Assembly: GCF_028993555.1 (NCBI RefSeq)
Contig: NZ_CP118611.1
Span: 1,048,001-1,112,000, forward strand
Reading direction: 5' to 3'
Source of the DNA: Ensifer adhaerens
Lineage (GTDB): Bacteria; Pseudomonadota; Alphaproteobacteria; Rhizobiales; Rhizobiaceae
Length of the DNA: 64,000 nucleotides
Position 1 is the stretch's first letter; every line of letters begins with the position of its first letter. A program made the position numbers and the translations under genes. Shown piece by piece: positions 27,731 through 36,171 of the stretch. The notes beneath the pieces were generated by a model, which saw nothing but the letters and a program-made list of their open reading frames with translations, did no database searches and was not told where the DNA came from.

Positions 27731-29878
27731 ATGGAACGGTCCTATTTCAGCTCGTCCTGGTACCGCGTCGCCCAACTGAGGCTAAAACTGCGCGGTCATG
27801 TTCGCATCCATCGCACGGTCTTTCGCGGGCAGCTCTGGTACGTGCTGCAAGACAGGACATCCGGCCGCTTCCACCGTTTCACGCCCGAGACCTACTTCAT
27901 CATCAGCCTAATGGACGGCCAGCGGACAATGCAGGCGATCTGGGACATCGCCTGCGACAAGCTCAACGACAAGGTCGTGACCCAAGATGAGGTCATCCAG
28001 CTTCTCGGGCAGTTGCACGCCGCCGACGTCCTGTTCGGGAATGTTCCGCCCGACATCAATGAAATCGCCGAGCGGGGCAAGAAGGCGCGCAATCGCAAGC
28101 TTTTGATGAGTTTCGGCAACCCCCTCGCCATTCGCTTCGGCCTTCTCGACCCGAACGAGTTTCTGAACGCCACCGGCGTTGTCGGGCGGGCGCTGTTCTC
28201 ATGGTTCGGCGCGCTCGTCTTCATCTGTCTTGTCGCCTACGCCGCCGTTCTTGCCGGCATGAACTGGAACGCTTTGATCGCCAATGTGACCGACCGTGTG
28301 CTGTCAACGTCGAACCTCTTCCTGATGCTGATCGCCTATCCGCTCATCAAGACCCTTCATGAACTCGGCCACGCCTACGCAGTCAAGCGATGGGGCGGCG
28401 ACGTGCACGAGGTCGGCGCCATGATGCTGGTCTTCATGCCTGTCCCTTATGTCGATGCATCAGACAGCCTGGCCTTTGCCAGCAAGTGGCAGCGTGCCCT
28501 CGTCGGTGCTGCCGGCATTTTCGTCGAAATGACGCTCGCTGCGGTCGCCCTCATTGTCTGGGTCAATGCGGAGGAGGGGCTTATGCGGGCCTTCGCCTTC
28601 AACGTCATGCTGATCGGTGGCGTGTCAACCTTGCTCTTCAACGGCAACCCTCTTCTGCGCTTCGACGGGTACTACGTTTTGAGCGACCTTCTGGAGATAC
28701 CCAACCTCGCGAGCCGCGCCAATAAATATCTCGCCTATCTGGTTCAGCGTTATGCCTTCAAGGTTGGCTCGATCAACTCGCCGGCGACGGCACCCGGAGA
28801 GGAATTCTGGTTCGTCCTCTATGGCGTTTCGGCGTTCTTCTACCGCCTTGTGGTCACCGGCGCGATCATAGCGCTCGTCAGCCAGAAGTTTTTCATCATA
28901 GGCACGCTGCTCGCCATCTGGGCACTCATTCTGATGCTCGCGGTGCCGCTTGCAAAGGCTTTCTGGTTCCTGTTTACGAGCCCGCTCCTGCGACGAAGCC
29001 GGGGCCGCGCATTCGCGGTTGTCGGATCGGCCCTCATCGCAATCGCGCTGGTGGTCTTCGTGGTGCCCATCCCCCACGCAACTGTCGTGCAGGGAATCGT
29101 TTGGTTGCCAGGCGACGCGATCGTCCATGTTCAGGCCGAGGGTACGGTCGATGACATCGCTGCCGTACCCGCCTCAGAGGTCAAGGCTGGCGATCCGCTG
29201 ATCCGGCTGGAGGATCCGTTGCTGGCGGCGCGCGTCGAACTGCTTGAACTGCGTGTCGCCGAGCTCCAACATCGTCTCACCAAGCAGGATTTGTCGGACC
29301 TTGCCCATGCGCGCATGGTCAAGGAGGAACTGCGGCTTGCTCGCGCCGATCTCGACCTGGCACGCCACAGGCAAGCGAACCTGATCGTGCGGGCGCAATC
29401 GAGCGGCACCCTGATCCTGCCCGACGATCACGACCTGCCTGGCAAGTTCGTGCAGCGTGGGAAAGTAGTCGCCTACGTTGCACACTTCGACAGGCCGACC
29501 ATTCGCGTCATCGTTCCTGAGGAGGATGCCGACCTTGTCCGCTCACAAACACGGGAGGTAAGCCTGCGCTTCGTCGAGGATACTTCGAAGGTCTACAGGG
29601 CGGCCGTTGTCCGTGAGGTTCCGGCGTTGACCGACACATTGCCCAATGCCGCGCTTAGTACCGCCGGCGGCGGCACAATTGCGCTCGACCCACGCGACAC
29701 GTCCCAGCGACGCGTGCTTGCCAATCTTTTGCATCTCGATCTGATGCTGACTGAGAGCCCGACCGTGCCTCGCATAGGCGGACGCGTCTTTGTGAGGTTC
29801 ACACACGGGTCCTCGCCTATGGCAAGTAGAATTTATCGCTCAACACGGCAAATATTCCTTCGTTTATTTAAAGTTTGA
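27731..29878 (+). CDS. PqqD-like / M50-type metallopeptidase / HlyD fusion membrane protein
   Basis: Start chosen at ATG 27731 because GAGG lies eight bases upstream; an in-frame start 12 codons earlier would overlap the previous gene. Residues about 20-95 look like a PqqD-type peptide-binding domain (YVLQDRTSGRFHRFTPETY). Next is a multi-pass membrane region carrying HELGH at residues 210-214 and NPLLRFDGYYVL near 306-316, the two zinc-site motifs of M50 site-2-protease-like proteins. The last 250 residues form a HlyD-type hairpin (lipoyl-like VQAEGTVDDI and SSGTLILPDDHDLPGKFV) with a coiled coil. It could cleave or simply bind and thread an export substrate through the inner membrane. It pairs with the preceding GAF-HlyD gene, 10 bases away. 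Confidence 0.85.
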   Translation: MERSYFSSSWYRVAQLRLKLRGHVRIHRTVFRGQLWYVLQDRTSGRFHRFTPETYFIISLMDGQRTMQAIWDIACDKLNDKVVTQDEVIQLLGQLHAADVLFGNVPPDINEIAERGKKARNRKLLMSFGNPLAIRFGLLDPNEFLNATGVVGRALFSWFGALVFICLVAYAAVLAGMNWNALIANVTDRVLSTSNLFLMLIAYPLIKTLHELGHAYAVKRWGGDVHEVGAMMLVFMPVPYVDASDSLAFASKWQRALVGAAGIFVEMTLAAVALIVWVNAEEGLMRAFAFNVMLIGGVSTLLFNGNPLLRFDGYYVLSDLLEIPNLASRANKYLAYLVQRYAFKVGSINSPATAPGEEFWFVLYGVSAFFYRLVVTGAIIALVSQKFFIIGTLLAIWALILMLAVPLAKAFWFLFTSPLLRRSRGRAFAVVGSALIAIALVVFVVPIPHATVVQGIVWLPGDAIVHVQAEGTVDDIAAVPASEVKAGDPLIRLEDPLLAARVELLELRVAELQHRLTKQDLSDLAHARMVKEELRLARADLDLARHRQANLIVRAQSSGTLILPDDHDLPGKFVQRGKVVAYVAHFDRPTIRVIVPEEDADLVRSQTREVSLRFVEDTSKVYRAAVVREVPALTDTLPNAALSTAGGGTIALDPRDTSQRRVLANLLHLDLMLTESPTVPRIGGRVFVRFTHGSSPMASRIYRSTRQIFLRLFKV

Positions 29879-29988
29879 CTGGACACGAAGTCTAATAAAG
29901 TGTTCGATGAATTAGCCTGAGTACATATCCGGCGCTTGTCTCCTAGAATACCTGAGTAAATCTTACAAGATACTAGAGGGAAAACATC
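29879..29988 (+). promoter_or_regulatory. AT-rich leader before the SapC-family gene, possible internal promoter
   Basis: This 110-base gap is clearly richer in A/T than its surroundings and is the first sizeable gap in the cluster. It carries TTGACT at the end of the previous gene and TTGTCT near 29936 followed by TAAATC-like bases, plus a good ribosome site (AGAGGG) ahead of ATG 29989. A separate transcript for the downstream genes is plausible but no promoter is convincing by eye. Confidence 0.3.
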
Positions 29989-30810
29989 ATGGCAGCGCAG
30001 CTTCTCTTCTATCAGGACGTGCATCCGGTCTCGGCCGATCGCCACAAGGATGTTTCCATCAAAACGGGAACTTCGTACAAGTTTGCGAAGGAAGTGAACT
30101 CGGTTCCGGTGACGGCCATCGAGTTTGCCCAGGCCGCCGCCGAATATCCGATCGTCTTTGCCGGCACGGATGACACGGTGACGCCGGCGGTGGTTCTCGG
30201 CGCCCAGCAGACCCAAAACCTCTTCGTCGATGACGACGGCGCCTGGCTCGGTAAATATGTGCCAGCGTTCGTGCGTCGCTATCCGTTCGTGTTCTCAACA
30301 GATCGCAGCGGCAAGACATACATCCTTCACATCGACGAAAGCTTCGACGGCTTCAATCGCGAAGGGCGCGGCGAGCGCCTGTTCGACAGTGAGGGTCAGC
30401 AGACCCAATATCTGAAGAGCGTGCTTGGCTTCCTGCAGGACTATCAGGCCAGGCACCAGCGGACCCGCCAGTATTGCGAGCGGCTGAAATCACTGGGACT
30501 GCTGCAGCCGATGCAGGCGCAGTTCAACCTCAACAGCGGTGAACGGCGGTCGCTCTCCGGCTTCATGACGGTCAACCGAGAAAAGCTGAAGGCGCTGGCG
30601 AACGAAGACCTTCAATCAATGTTCACCAATGACGAGCTGGAATGCACGTACTTGCATCTTCACTCGCTCAGACATTTCTCGAGTATGCTGGAGCGCATGC
30701 CTGAAGCGGCAGATGCTGCCGGCAAAGGCGACGCCCCGCCCGCCGTACCAAAACAGCCGAAGGGCTACAGGAACGGCCAAGATGCCCACGTCGAGGAAGC
30801 AAGCGCCTAA
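29989..30810 (+). CDS. SapC family protein
   Basis: The 273-residue soluble protein has the SapC-family layout: an N-terminal HKDVSIKTGTSYKFAKEVN stretch, VP(V)TA-x-EF, YP(I)VF, a 'FVDDDGAWLGKYVPAFVRRYPFVF' core and 'ERLFD(S)EG'. SapC was named from the Campylobacter fetus S-layer export locus, and its biochemical role is unknown. No signal peptide or membrane segment is visible, so it is probably cytoplasmic. The ribosome site AGAGGG lies close upstream. Its place between the M50-HlyD fusion and the SecA-like ATPase fits a role in delivering or capping a surface-layer-like substrate. The C-terminal 35 residues are Pro/Lys-rich and probably disordered. Confidence 0.85.
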   Translation: MAAQLLFYQDVHPVSADRHKDVSIKTGTSYKFAKEVNSVPVTAIEFAQAAAEYPIVFAGTDDTVTPAVVLGAQQTQNLFVDDDGAWLGKYVPAFVRRYPFVFSTDRSGKTYILHIDESFDGFNREGRGERLFDSEGQQTQYLKSVLGFLQDYQARHQRTRQYCERLKSLGLLQPMQAQFNLNSGERRSLSGFMTVNREKLKALANEDLQSMFTNDELECTYLHLHSLRHFSSMLERMPEAADAAGKGDAPPAVPKQPKGYRNGQDAHVEEASA

Positions 30811-30831
30811 GCCGGATAAGGCAGAGCGGCC

Positions 30832-32808
30832 ATGAATACGATCGTTGCGCACTGGTCGCCGCCTCCGCTGGTCACATATGCCGAACGTCAGGACCGGCAG
30901 GAACACTGGCTTGACGGTATCGAGAAGATTGTGACCAGCGTTCCGCAGATGGTTGCCGGTCGTTTGCACCGGCGCCATCTGAGGGAACTCGTCCAGAGGA
31001 TTAATGCGGCGGAAGCCACCCTGCGTGGCGAAACCGGGCAGGGCCTCGCGATGCGTATCAGCGAAGTCCGTGCGGCCTTGCGGTGCCATGGCCTCACCGA
31101 CGCCAACATATGCCTCGGCTTTGCAATCGTTCGCGAAGTCTCCCAACGCACGATCGGATTGCGCCACCTCGACGTTCAAATCCTCGCCGGGCTTGCGATG
31201 CTGAAAGGGCGCGTGGCGGAGATGGATACGGGTGAGGGCAAGACCTTGACTGCCGGCCTGCCGGCGTCGATCGCGGCGCTTGCAGGGCTTCCAGTTCACG
31301 TCATCACCGTCAACGATTACTTGGCGGAACGCGATCGAGATATACTTCGCCCCATCTACGATTTTCTTGGACTGACGACTGGTCTGGTCAACAGTACTGT
31401 ACCAAAATCGGAGCGCCCGGCAGCCTACGCCTGCGACATCGTCTATGCCAGCAACAAGGAAATCGCCTTCGACTATCTGCGTGACCGCATCACATTCAAC
31501 GGCCAGCCAAGGCCTATTCATGCGAAGGTGGGCCGCATTCTGGAGGAGCGCCGCGGCCAGGAGCCACCTTTTGTCATGCGTGGACTGCACTTCGCCATCG
31601 TCGATGAAGCCGACAGCGTGCTTGTGGACGAGGCAAGAACGCCGCTCATCATTTCCCAGGAAACGGACGCCAACGGCGAGCGGCAATGGGTCGAACAGAC
31701 CTTTGCGCTGATCGACGGCTTCAAACAGCCGACCGATTATCGCCTGCTCGTCGACGAGCGCAGGCTCGAGTTAACGGAAGCCGGAAAGGCCAAACTTTCA
31801 GAACGTGCCGAAGTGGCCGGCGGTATTTGGCGCAATCGCATCCGGCGCGAGGAGGCTGCAAGCCAAGCACTTGTCGCACTGTTGCTCTTCAGGAAGGGCG
31901 AGCACTATCTCGTCAGCGACGGCAAGGTCCAGATCATCGATGAATATACCGGCCGCGTGATGCCTGATCGCGCCTGGAGCGATGGACTGCATCAACTGGT
32001 CGAGGGCAAAGAAGGCTGTGTGATCACAAGCCGCAAGCTAACAATGGCGCGAATGACTTACCAGCGGTTCTTCCGCCGATATCTCCATCTGGCTGGAATG
32101 ACGGGAACCGCCCGCGAAATCACTGACGAGCTTAGGCATGTCTACGGTTTACAGGTCATGCGTATTCCCCCCAACGCACCCTCGCGGCGAACGAACTTGC
32201 CTCCAACGATTTGTCCCACACTTGACGCCAAATGGCTGACCATCGTGCAACGGGTCCAGGAACTGCAAACCGCCGGGCGGCCGGTCCTGATCGCGACGCG
32301 CTCGGTCTCGGCCTCCGAGGCAGTCAGCGCCGTACTCCAGAAGGAGGGGATTGTGCATCGCGTCCTTAATGCCGAACAGAGTTTGGAGGAGGCCGACATT
32401 ATTGCCAAGGCCGGTGGCGTCGGCCGCGTGACGGTCGCCACCAACATGGCGGGACGTGGCGTCGACATCCCGGTCGACCCCGAGGCTCTCGCTCTGGGTG
32501 GCCTTCACGTCTTGCTCAGCGAACGCCATGACGCTGGGCGCATCGACAGGCAGATGGAGGGGCGAACTGCCCGCAAGGGAGACCCGGGAAGCACGGAAGC
32601 GGTACTATCTCTGGAAGATCCGCTGCTCGACCTCATTCCCTGGCAGCCGCTGCGGTTGCTCGGACGCTGCGGAAAGCGCGCCCGACTATGGCTTTTCCAC
32701 ATGGCCCAGCAGCGGGCCGAGCGCACCCATGCCAAGGACCGAAAGAATCTGTTGGCTCAAGATCAACGCCTGGGCACATTACTGGCCTTTTCGGGCCTGC
32801 CGGAGTGA
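30832..32808 (+). CDS. Short SecA-like translocase ATPase (SecA paralogue)
   Basis: The 658-residue product keeps both SecA motor folds: Walker A MDTGEGKT at 131-138, VNDYLAERD at 160-168, the DEAD box at 258-261 in IVDEADSVLVDEARTPLIIS (housekeeping SecA has DEVD), EYTGRVMPDR, GMTGTA, and the motif V/VI region NMAGRGVDIPVD to GRTARKGDPGS (538-587). The preprotein-binding region between them is shortened. After the motor only about 70 residues remain, so the helical scaffold/wing part and the zinc-binding tail of normal SecA (about 900 residues) are absent. An accessory SecA is the likely energy source for export of one dedicated substrate, presumably the giant protein. It lies 21 bases after sapC and 4 bases before the next gene. 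Confidence 0.88.
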   Translation: MNTIVAHWSPPPLVTYAERQDRQEHWLDGIEKIVTSVPQMVAGRLHRRHLRELVQRINAAEATLRGETGQGLAMRISEVRAALRCHGLTDANICLGFAIVREVSQRTIGLRHLDVQILAGLAMLKGRVAEMDTGEGKTLTAGLPASIAALAGLPVHVITVNDYLAERDRDILRPIYDFLGLTTGLVNSTVPKSERPAAYACDIVYASNKEIAFDYLRDRITFNGQPRPIHAKVGRILEERRGQEPPFVMRGLHFAIVDEADSVLVDEARTPLIISQETDANGERQWVEQTFALIDGFKQPTDYRLLVDERRLELTEAGKAKLSERAEVAGGIWRNRIRREEAASQALVALLLFRKGEHYLVSDGKVQIIDEYTGRVMPDRAWSDGLHQLVEGKEGCVITSRKLTMARMTYQRFFRRYLHLAGMTGTAREITDELRHVYGLQVMRIPPNAPSRRTNLPPTICPTLDAKWLTIVQRVQELQTAGRPVLIATRSVSASEAVSAVLQKEGIVHRVLNAEQSLEEADIIAKAGGVGRVTVATNMAGRGVDIPVDPEALALGGLHVLLSERHDAGRIDRQMEGRTARKGDPGSTEAVLSLEDPLLDLIPWQPLRLLGRCGKRARLWLFHMAQQRAERTHAKDRKNLLAQDQRLGTLLAFSGLPE

Positions 32809-32812
32809 TGCG

Positions 32813-33676
32813 ATGACAATTGATGCAATGACAAAAGGCAGGATTGTGGCTAGGCGCACGAAGGTGCGGCAGAAGCTTGCCGCACTCCTTGTGCCTTGCG
32901 CGCTTTTGCCGGTTTCGGCGCAAGCTTTCGATTGCGTCATTGACCCTTCTATCGTCGTACGCGTCGGCAGCCCGGTTCCCGGACTTTTGAAAGAGGTCCT
33001 GATCGCACGCGGCGACCGTGTGAAAGAAAACCAGGTCATAGCCAGGCTCCATTCCGATACCGAGCAGGCGACCGTGGAGCTGATGTCCGAGCAGGCCGCG
33101 AGCACCTCCGAGATCGAGGCACAAAAGGCGCGGCTGGAGCTTGCTCGAAACCGCATGAAACGCGCGGAGGCGCTTTTGGCGCGTAATGTCACCTCGACCG
33201 ACAAGCTCGAAGAGGCCGTTGCCGAAATGGAGGTCATCCAAAAAGAGCTCGCGACCGCCGAAACCCGCAAGCGTAGCGCCGAATTGGAATTGCAAAGGGC
33301 ACAGACGGTGCTTGAACAAAGAACCATCCGCAGCCCGATCAGCGGCGTCGTCCTTGAACGTTCACTTTTCAATGGAGAGTACCTGGACCAGGACGGCAAG
33401 TTGGCGACGATCGCCAAGCTCGACCCCCTGTTTGTCGAAGCTTTCATCCCGGTCAGCGCGTTCGGAAAGATGCATGTGGGAATGGACGCGCAGGTGGTTC
33501 CGAATGCTCCGATCCAAGGCAGCTTCATTGGCAAGATCAAGGTGATCGATCAGGTTCTCGACGCAGCAAGTGGGACATTTGGCTTGCGGATTGAGCTGCC
33601 CAATCCGGGCAACTCCATACCGGCCGGTCATCGCTGCACCGTGACTTTCGAGGGCGTGGCACCAGATCTCGAATAG
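32813..33676 (+). CDS. Periplasmic HlyD/RND-type adaptor protein
   Basis: Start at ATG 32813, four bases after the SecA-like stop; a second Met at residue 6 is also possible. The 287-residue product has an N-terminal signal (KLAALLVPCALLPVSAQA, cleavage before FDC). A lipoyl half follows (VGSPVPGLLKEVLIARGDRV), then a long Glu/Ala/Arg coiled coil from about 80 to 165, the second lipoyl half (TIRSPISGVVLERSLFNGEY) and a beta-barrel with DPLFVEAFIPVSAFG. Unlike the two HlyD fusions upstream it has no anchor beyond its signal peptide. It is the third adaptor-type protein in this cluster, consistent with a periplasm-spanning conduit. Confidence 0.85.
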   Translation: MTIDAMTKGRIVARRTKVRQKLAALLVPCALLPVSAQAFDCVIDPSIVVRVGSPVPGLLKEVLIARGDRVKENQVIARLHSDTEQATVELMSEQAASTSEIEAQKARLELARNRMKRAEALLARNVTSTDKLEEAVAEMEVIQKELATAETRKRSAELELQRAQTVLEQRTIRSPISGVVLERSLFNGEYLDQDGKLATIAKLDPLFVEAFIPVSAFGKMHVGMDAQVVPNAPIQGSFIGKIKVIDQVLDAASGTFGLRIELPNPGNSIPAGHRCTVTFEGVAPDLE

Positions 33677-33852
33677 CCGGCATTCGCACAGTCCGCATAG
33701 AAGTTCATCAAACCAGCGTGTTACACCGGCACTCCAGAAGTGACGTGTTCTTTGGCGCCCCCTTTCAGGTTCATGTCAGGTTTCGATGGCCCTCTAGCCA
33801 CCAAATCGGCCCCCGTGCCGGATGTACTTTGGATGGACAAGGGAACCTGCGA

Positions 33853-34620
33853 ATGGCTAGCAAGGTACCGCACCTGCAGGTGCACGAGAACAACAACAGG
33901 CGAGACGAGGTTTTCGCGGCGCCAGACCAGCCGGTCGGCGACTTCGCGTTCAATGCGACTGTTGCCGCCGTCTTCGACGACATGGTCAGCCGATCGGTGC
34001 CCTATTACGGTGAGATCCAGCGCATGGCCTGCGAGCTCGCCGGAGACTTCGCTGAACCGGGTAGCTGTCTCTACGATATCGGCTGTTCAACGGCCACGAC
34101 ACTGCTCGGCCTCGACACCATGGTCGATCCCTCCGTCCGCTTTGTTGGCATCGACAACGCGCCGGACATGATCGAGAAGGCAAGAGAGAAGATCGTCGAA
34201 GCCAACACCAACCGATCGATCGACCTGAGGGTCGGAGACCTTCACCAGGGCATCGATATCCACGACGCTAGCGTCGTGATGATGCTGCTGACGCTGCAGT
34301 TCGTGCGTCCGCTCCATCGCGAGCGGATCATGCGCACGATCTATAATGGGCTCAACGAACGCGGTGCCCTGCTTTTGGTCGAAAAGCTCACCAGCGAGGA
34401 CTCGACCTTCAACCGCCTGTTCATCGAGCACTACTACGACTACAAACGCCGCAACGGCTACTCCGATATCGAAATCGCCAAAAAGCGCGAAGCTCTGGAG
34501 AACGTGCTCATCCCCTATCGTCTGGACGAGAACTTGCAGCTCCTCAAGGAAGCTGGCTTCCGCAGCGTCGAGGTCTTTTTCCGCTGGTACAATTTCTGCG
34601 GCATCATCGCGATCAAGTAG
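33853..34620 (+). CDS. cmoA: CmoA-like carboxy-S-adenosylmethionine synthase / methyltransferase
   Basis: Start at ATG 33853 (MASKVPHLQ), with AAGGGA eight bases upstream; the frame is open further upstream but that part looks non-coding. The 255-residue sequence follows E. coli CmoA closely: DEVF-x-APDQPVGDFAFN, VFDDMVSRSVPYY, the SAM motif LYDIGCSTATTLL, FVGIDNAPDMIEKAREKI, LTLQFVRPLHRERIMRTIYNGLNERGALLLVEK, and a late DYKRRNGYSDIEI-x-KKREALENVLIPY. CmoA makes carboxy-SAM from prephenate and SAM for tRNA wobble-uridine modification with CmoB. No cmoB is visible here, and the gene sits in an export cluster next to another methyltransferase-like gene, so its role here may differ. Confidence 0.8.
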   Translation: MASKVPHLQVHENNNRRDEVFAAPDQPVGDFAFNATVAAVFDDMVSRSVPYYGEIQRMACELAGDFAEPGSCLYDIGCSTATTLLGLDTMVDPSVRFVGIDNAPDMIEKAREKIVEANTNRSIDLRVGDLHQGIDIHDASVVMMLLTLQFVRPLHRERIMRTIYNGLNERGALLLVEKLTSEDSTFNRLFIEHYYDYKRRNGYSDIEIAKKREALENVLIPYRLDENLQLLKEAGFRSVEVFFRWYNFCGIIAIK

Positions 34621-34632
34621 GATAGTCGGGCC

Positions 34633-35367
34633 ATGATCACGATCGGCAATTTTCTTTTCCGTTTCCGCAACCTGCTGTTTCCGGCCATCATCATTGTTCT
34701 GTTTTTGCTGGCGCCACCTCCGGCTCTCGTGCTGGGGAGCCCGGCGCTGACGCTCGTCAAGGACCTGGCCGCCGTGCTGATTATCCTGGCCGGCCTCGCC
34801 TTGCGTGCGACCGTGGTCGGCTACAAATACATCCAGCGCGGCGGCCTGAAGAAAAAGGTCTATGCCAAGGATCTCGTTACGGAAGGCATGTTCGGCGTCT
34901 GCCGTAACCCGCTCTACGTTGGAAACATGCTGCTCTATTCAGGTGTCTTCCTGTTGCACGGCAACCCGTTCCTCGTCGTCTTCGGCATCGGGCTCTTCGC
35001 CTTCATGTATCAGTGCATCGTCTATGCCGAAGAAGCCTTCCTCGACAGAACGTTCGGCGAAGCCTACCAGGCCTATTGCCGCGACGTGCCGCGGTGGGCA
35101 TTGCGAATGCGGAACTTTGCACAGTCTACCGAGGGAATGTCGTTCAACGTCAAGCGCGTCATCGGCAAGGACTACTCGACCGCCTCGGCCGCGATGATCG
35201 CAATCCTCGCCACGGAAATGTACAAGTTCGCGAGCAATGCCCCCATCGAACACAATACCGGTGCACTCACGGCACTCGGCGTTCTGATGGCGCTCGTCGG
35301 TATTGCCACGGCGATCATCAGCTATCTGAAAAGGCGCGGTGCGTTTCGCGAACGCGCCGCATCCTGA
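34633..35367 (+). CDS. Isoprenylcysteine carboxyl methyltransferase (ICMT/PEMT)-like membrane protein
   Basis: The 244-residue protein has an N-terminal hydrophobic hairpin, then LALRATVVGYKYIQRGG, GMFGVCRNPLYVGNMLLYSG and YAEEAFLDRTFGEAYQAYCRDVPRW. These are the G-x-x-x-x-x-RHP/NP-x-Y and E-E-x-L-x-x-x-F-x-x-x-Y-x-x-Y-x-x-x-V-x-R-(W/F) signatures of bacterial ICMT/phospholipid-methyltransferase-like proteins. Two more membrane segments follow in a C-terminal extension (about 180-230). The substrate is unknown; bacterial members methylate lipids or are uncharacterised. It starts 12 bases after the CmoA-like gene and closes the cluster. Confidence 0.78.
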   Translation: MITIGNFLFRFRNLLFPAIIIVLFLLAPPPALVLGSPALTLVKDLAAVLIILAGLALRATVVGYKYIQRGGLKKKVYAKDLVTEGMFGVCRNPLYVGNMLLYSGVFLLHGNPFLVVFGIGLFAFMYQCIVYAEEAFLDRTFGEAYQAYCRDVPRWALRMRNFAQSTEGMSFNVKRVIGKDYSTASAAMIAILATEMYKFASNAPIEHNTGALTALGVLMALVGIATAIISYLKRRGAFRERAAS

Positions 35368-35498
35368 CAACCCGCCAGCGCCCACCGTTCCGCGATCGCG
35401 ACCACTTCTGCGTCGGCCGTGCCGATGCAGACAAGTGATGCGCAACGCTTCGGGGGCTTGACGCCCATCCCCCATCGAACATAGGCAAGGACGAACAA

Positions 35499-36167
35499 GT
35501 GTCCGGTGATATCTTGAGAGTCCTACTAGTCGAAGACGATCAGGTTCTGGGGGAGGCGCTGCGCGACCACGTGGCGGCGGCTGGCCACGCCGTTGATTGG
35601 TTTACGCGCATTGTCGATGCCACGGCAGCGACCGAGACGGTTCTCTACGGTTTGATCCTGCTCGACCTTCGATTGCCTGACGGTTCGGGACTGTCGTTGT
35701 TGCGCTCGCTGCGGATGCGAGGCGACGGCACGCCCGTCATCATTCTGACGGCGCACGACCAGATCTCCGATCGCATCGAAGGATTGAACAGCGGGGCCGA
35801 CGACTATCTGGTCAAGCCGTTTGATCTCGGTGAATTGAGTGCCCGCATGCTGGCCGTTTCCAGACGCTATGTCGGCAATGCAACGCCAACGGTCAGGCTT
35901 CCCGGCATCGAGATCGACCAGGTCCACCGCAAGGTGCTGGTCGAAGGTGAAAGCCAGAACCTCAGCGCGAGGGAATGGGCCGTGCTCGACAAGCTCGTCG
36001 CCCATCCCGGCGCGCTGGTATCGAAAGAGCAACTCCACGACGCGCTCTATGCCTTTGGCGCCGAAATCGAGAGCAATACGGTTGAGGTCTACATCAGCCG
36101 CCTGCGCAAGAAGATCGGCTCCGACAGGATCGAGACCGTGCGGGGCCTCGGCTACAGCATCAGGTGA
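35499..36167 (+). CDS. OmpR/PhoB-family response regulator
   Basis: Start at GTG 35499 with AAGGA ten bases upstream. The 222-residue protein has a receiver domain (acid pocket VEDD near residue 11, phospho-acceptor in LLDLRLPDGSG, conserved Lys in DDYLVKPFD) and a C-terminal winged helix (LSAREWAVLDKLVAHPG ... SNTVEVYISRLRKKI, ETVRGLGY). It overlaps nothing and is followed four bases later by its kinase, forming a standard pair. A 131-base gap separates it from the export cluster; control of that cluster is possible but unproven. Confidence 0.93.
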   Translation: MSGDILRVLLVEDDQVLGEALRDHVAAAGHAVDWFTRIVDATAATETVLYGLILLDLRLPDGSGLSLLRSLRMRGDGTPVIILTAHDQISDRIEGLNSGADDYLVKPFDLGELSARMLAVSRRYVGNATPTVRLPGIEIDQVHRKVLVEGESQNLSAREWAVLDKLVAHPGALVSKEQLHDALYAFGAEIESNTVEVYISRLRKKIGSDRIETVRGLGYSIR

Positions 36168-36171
36168 CCGG

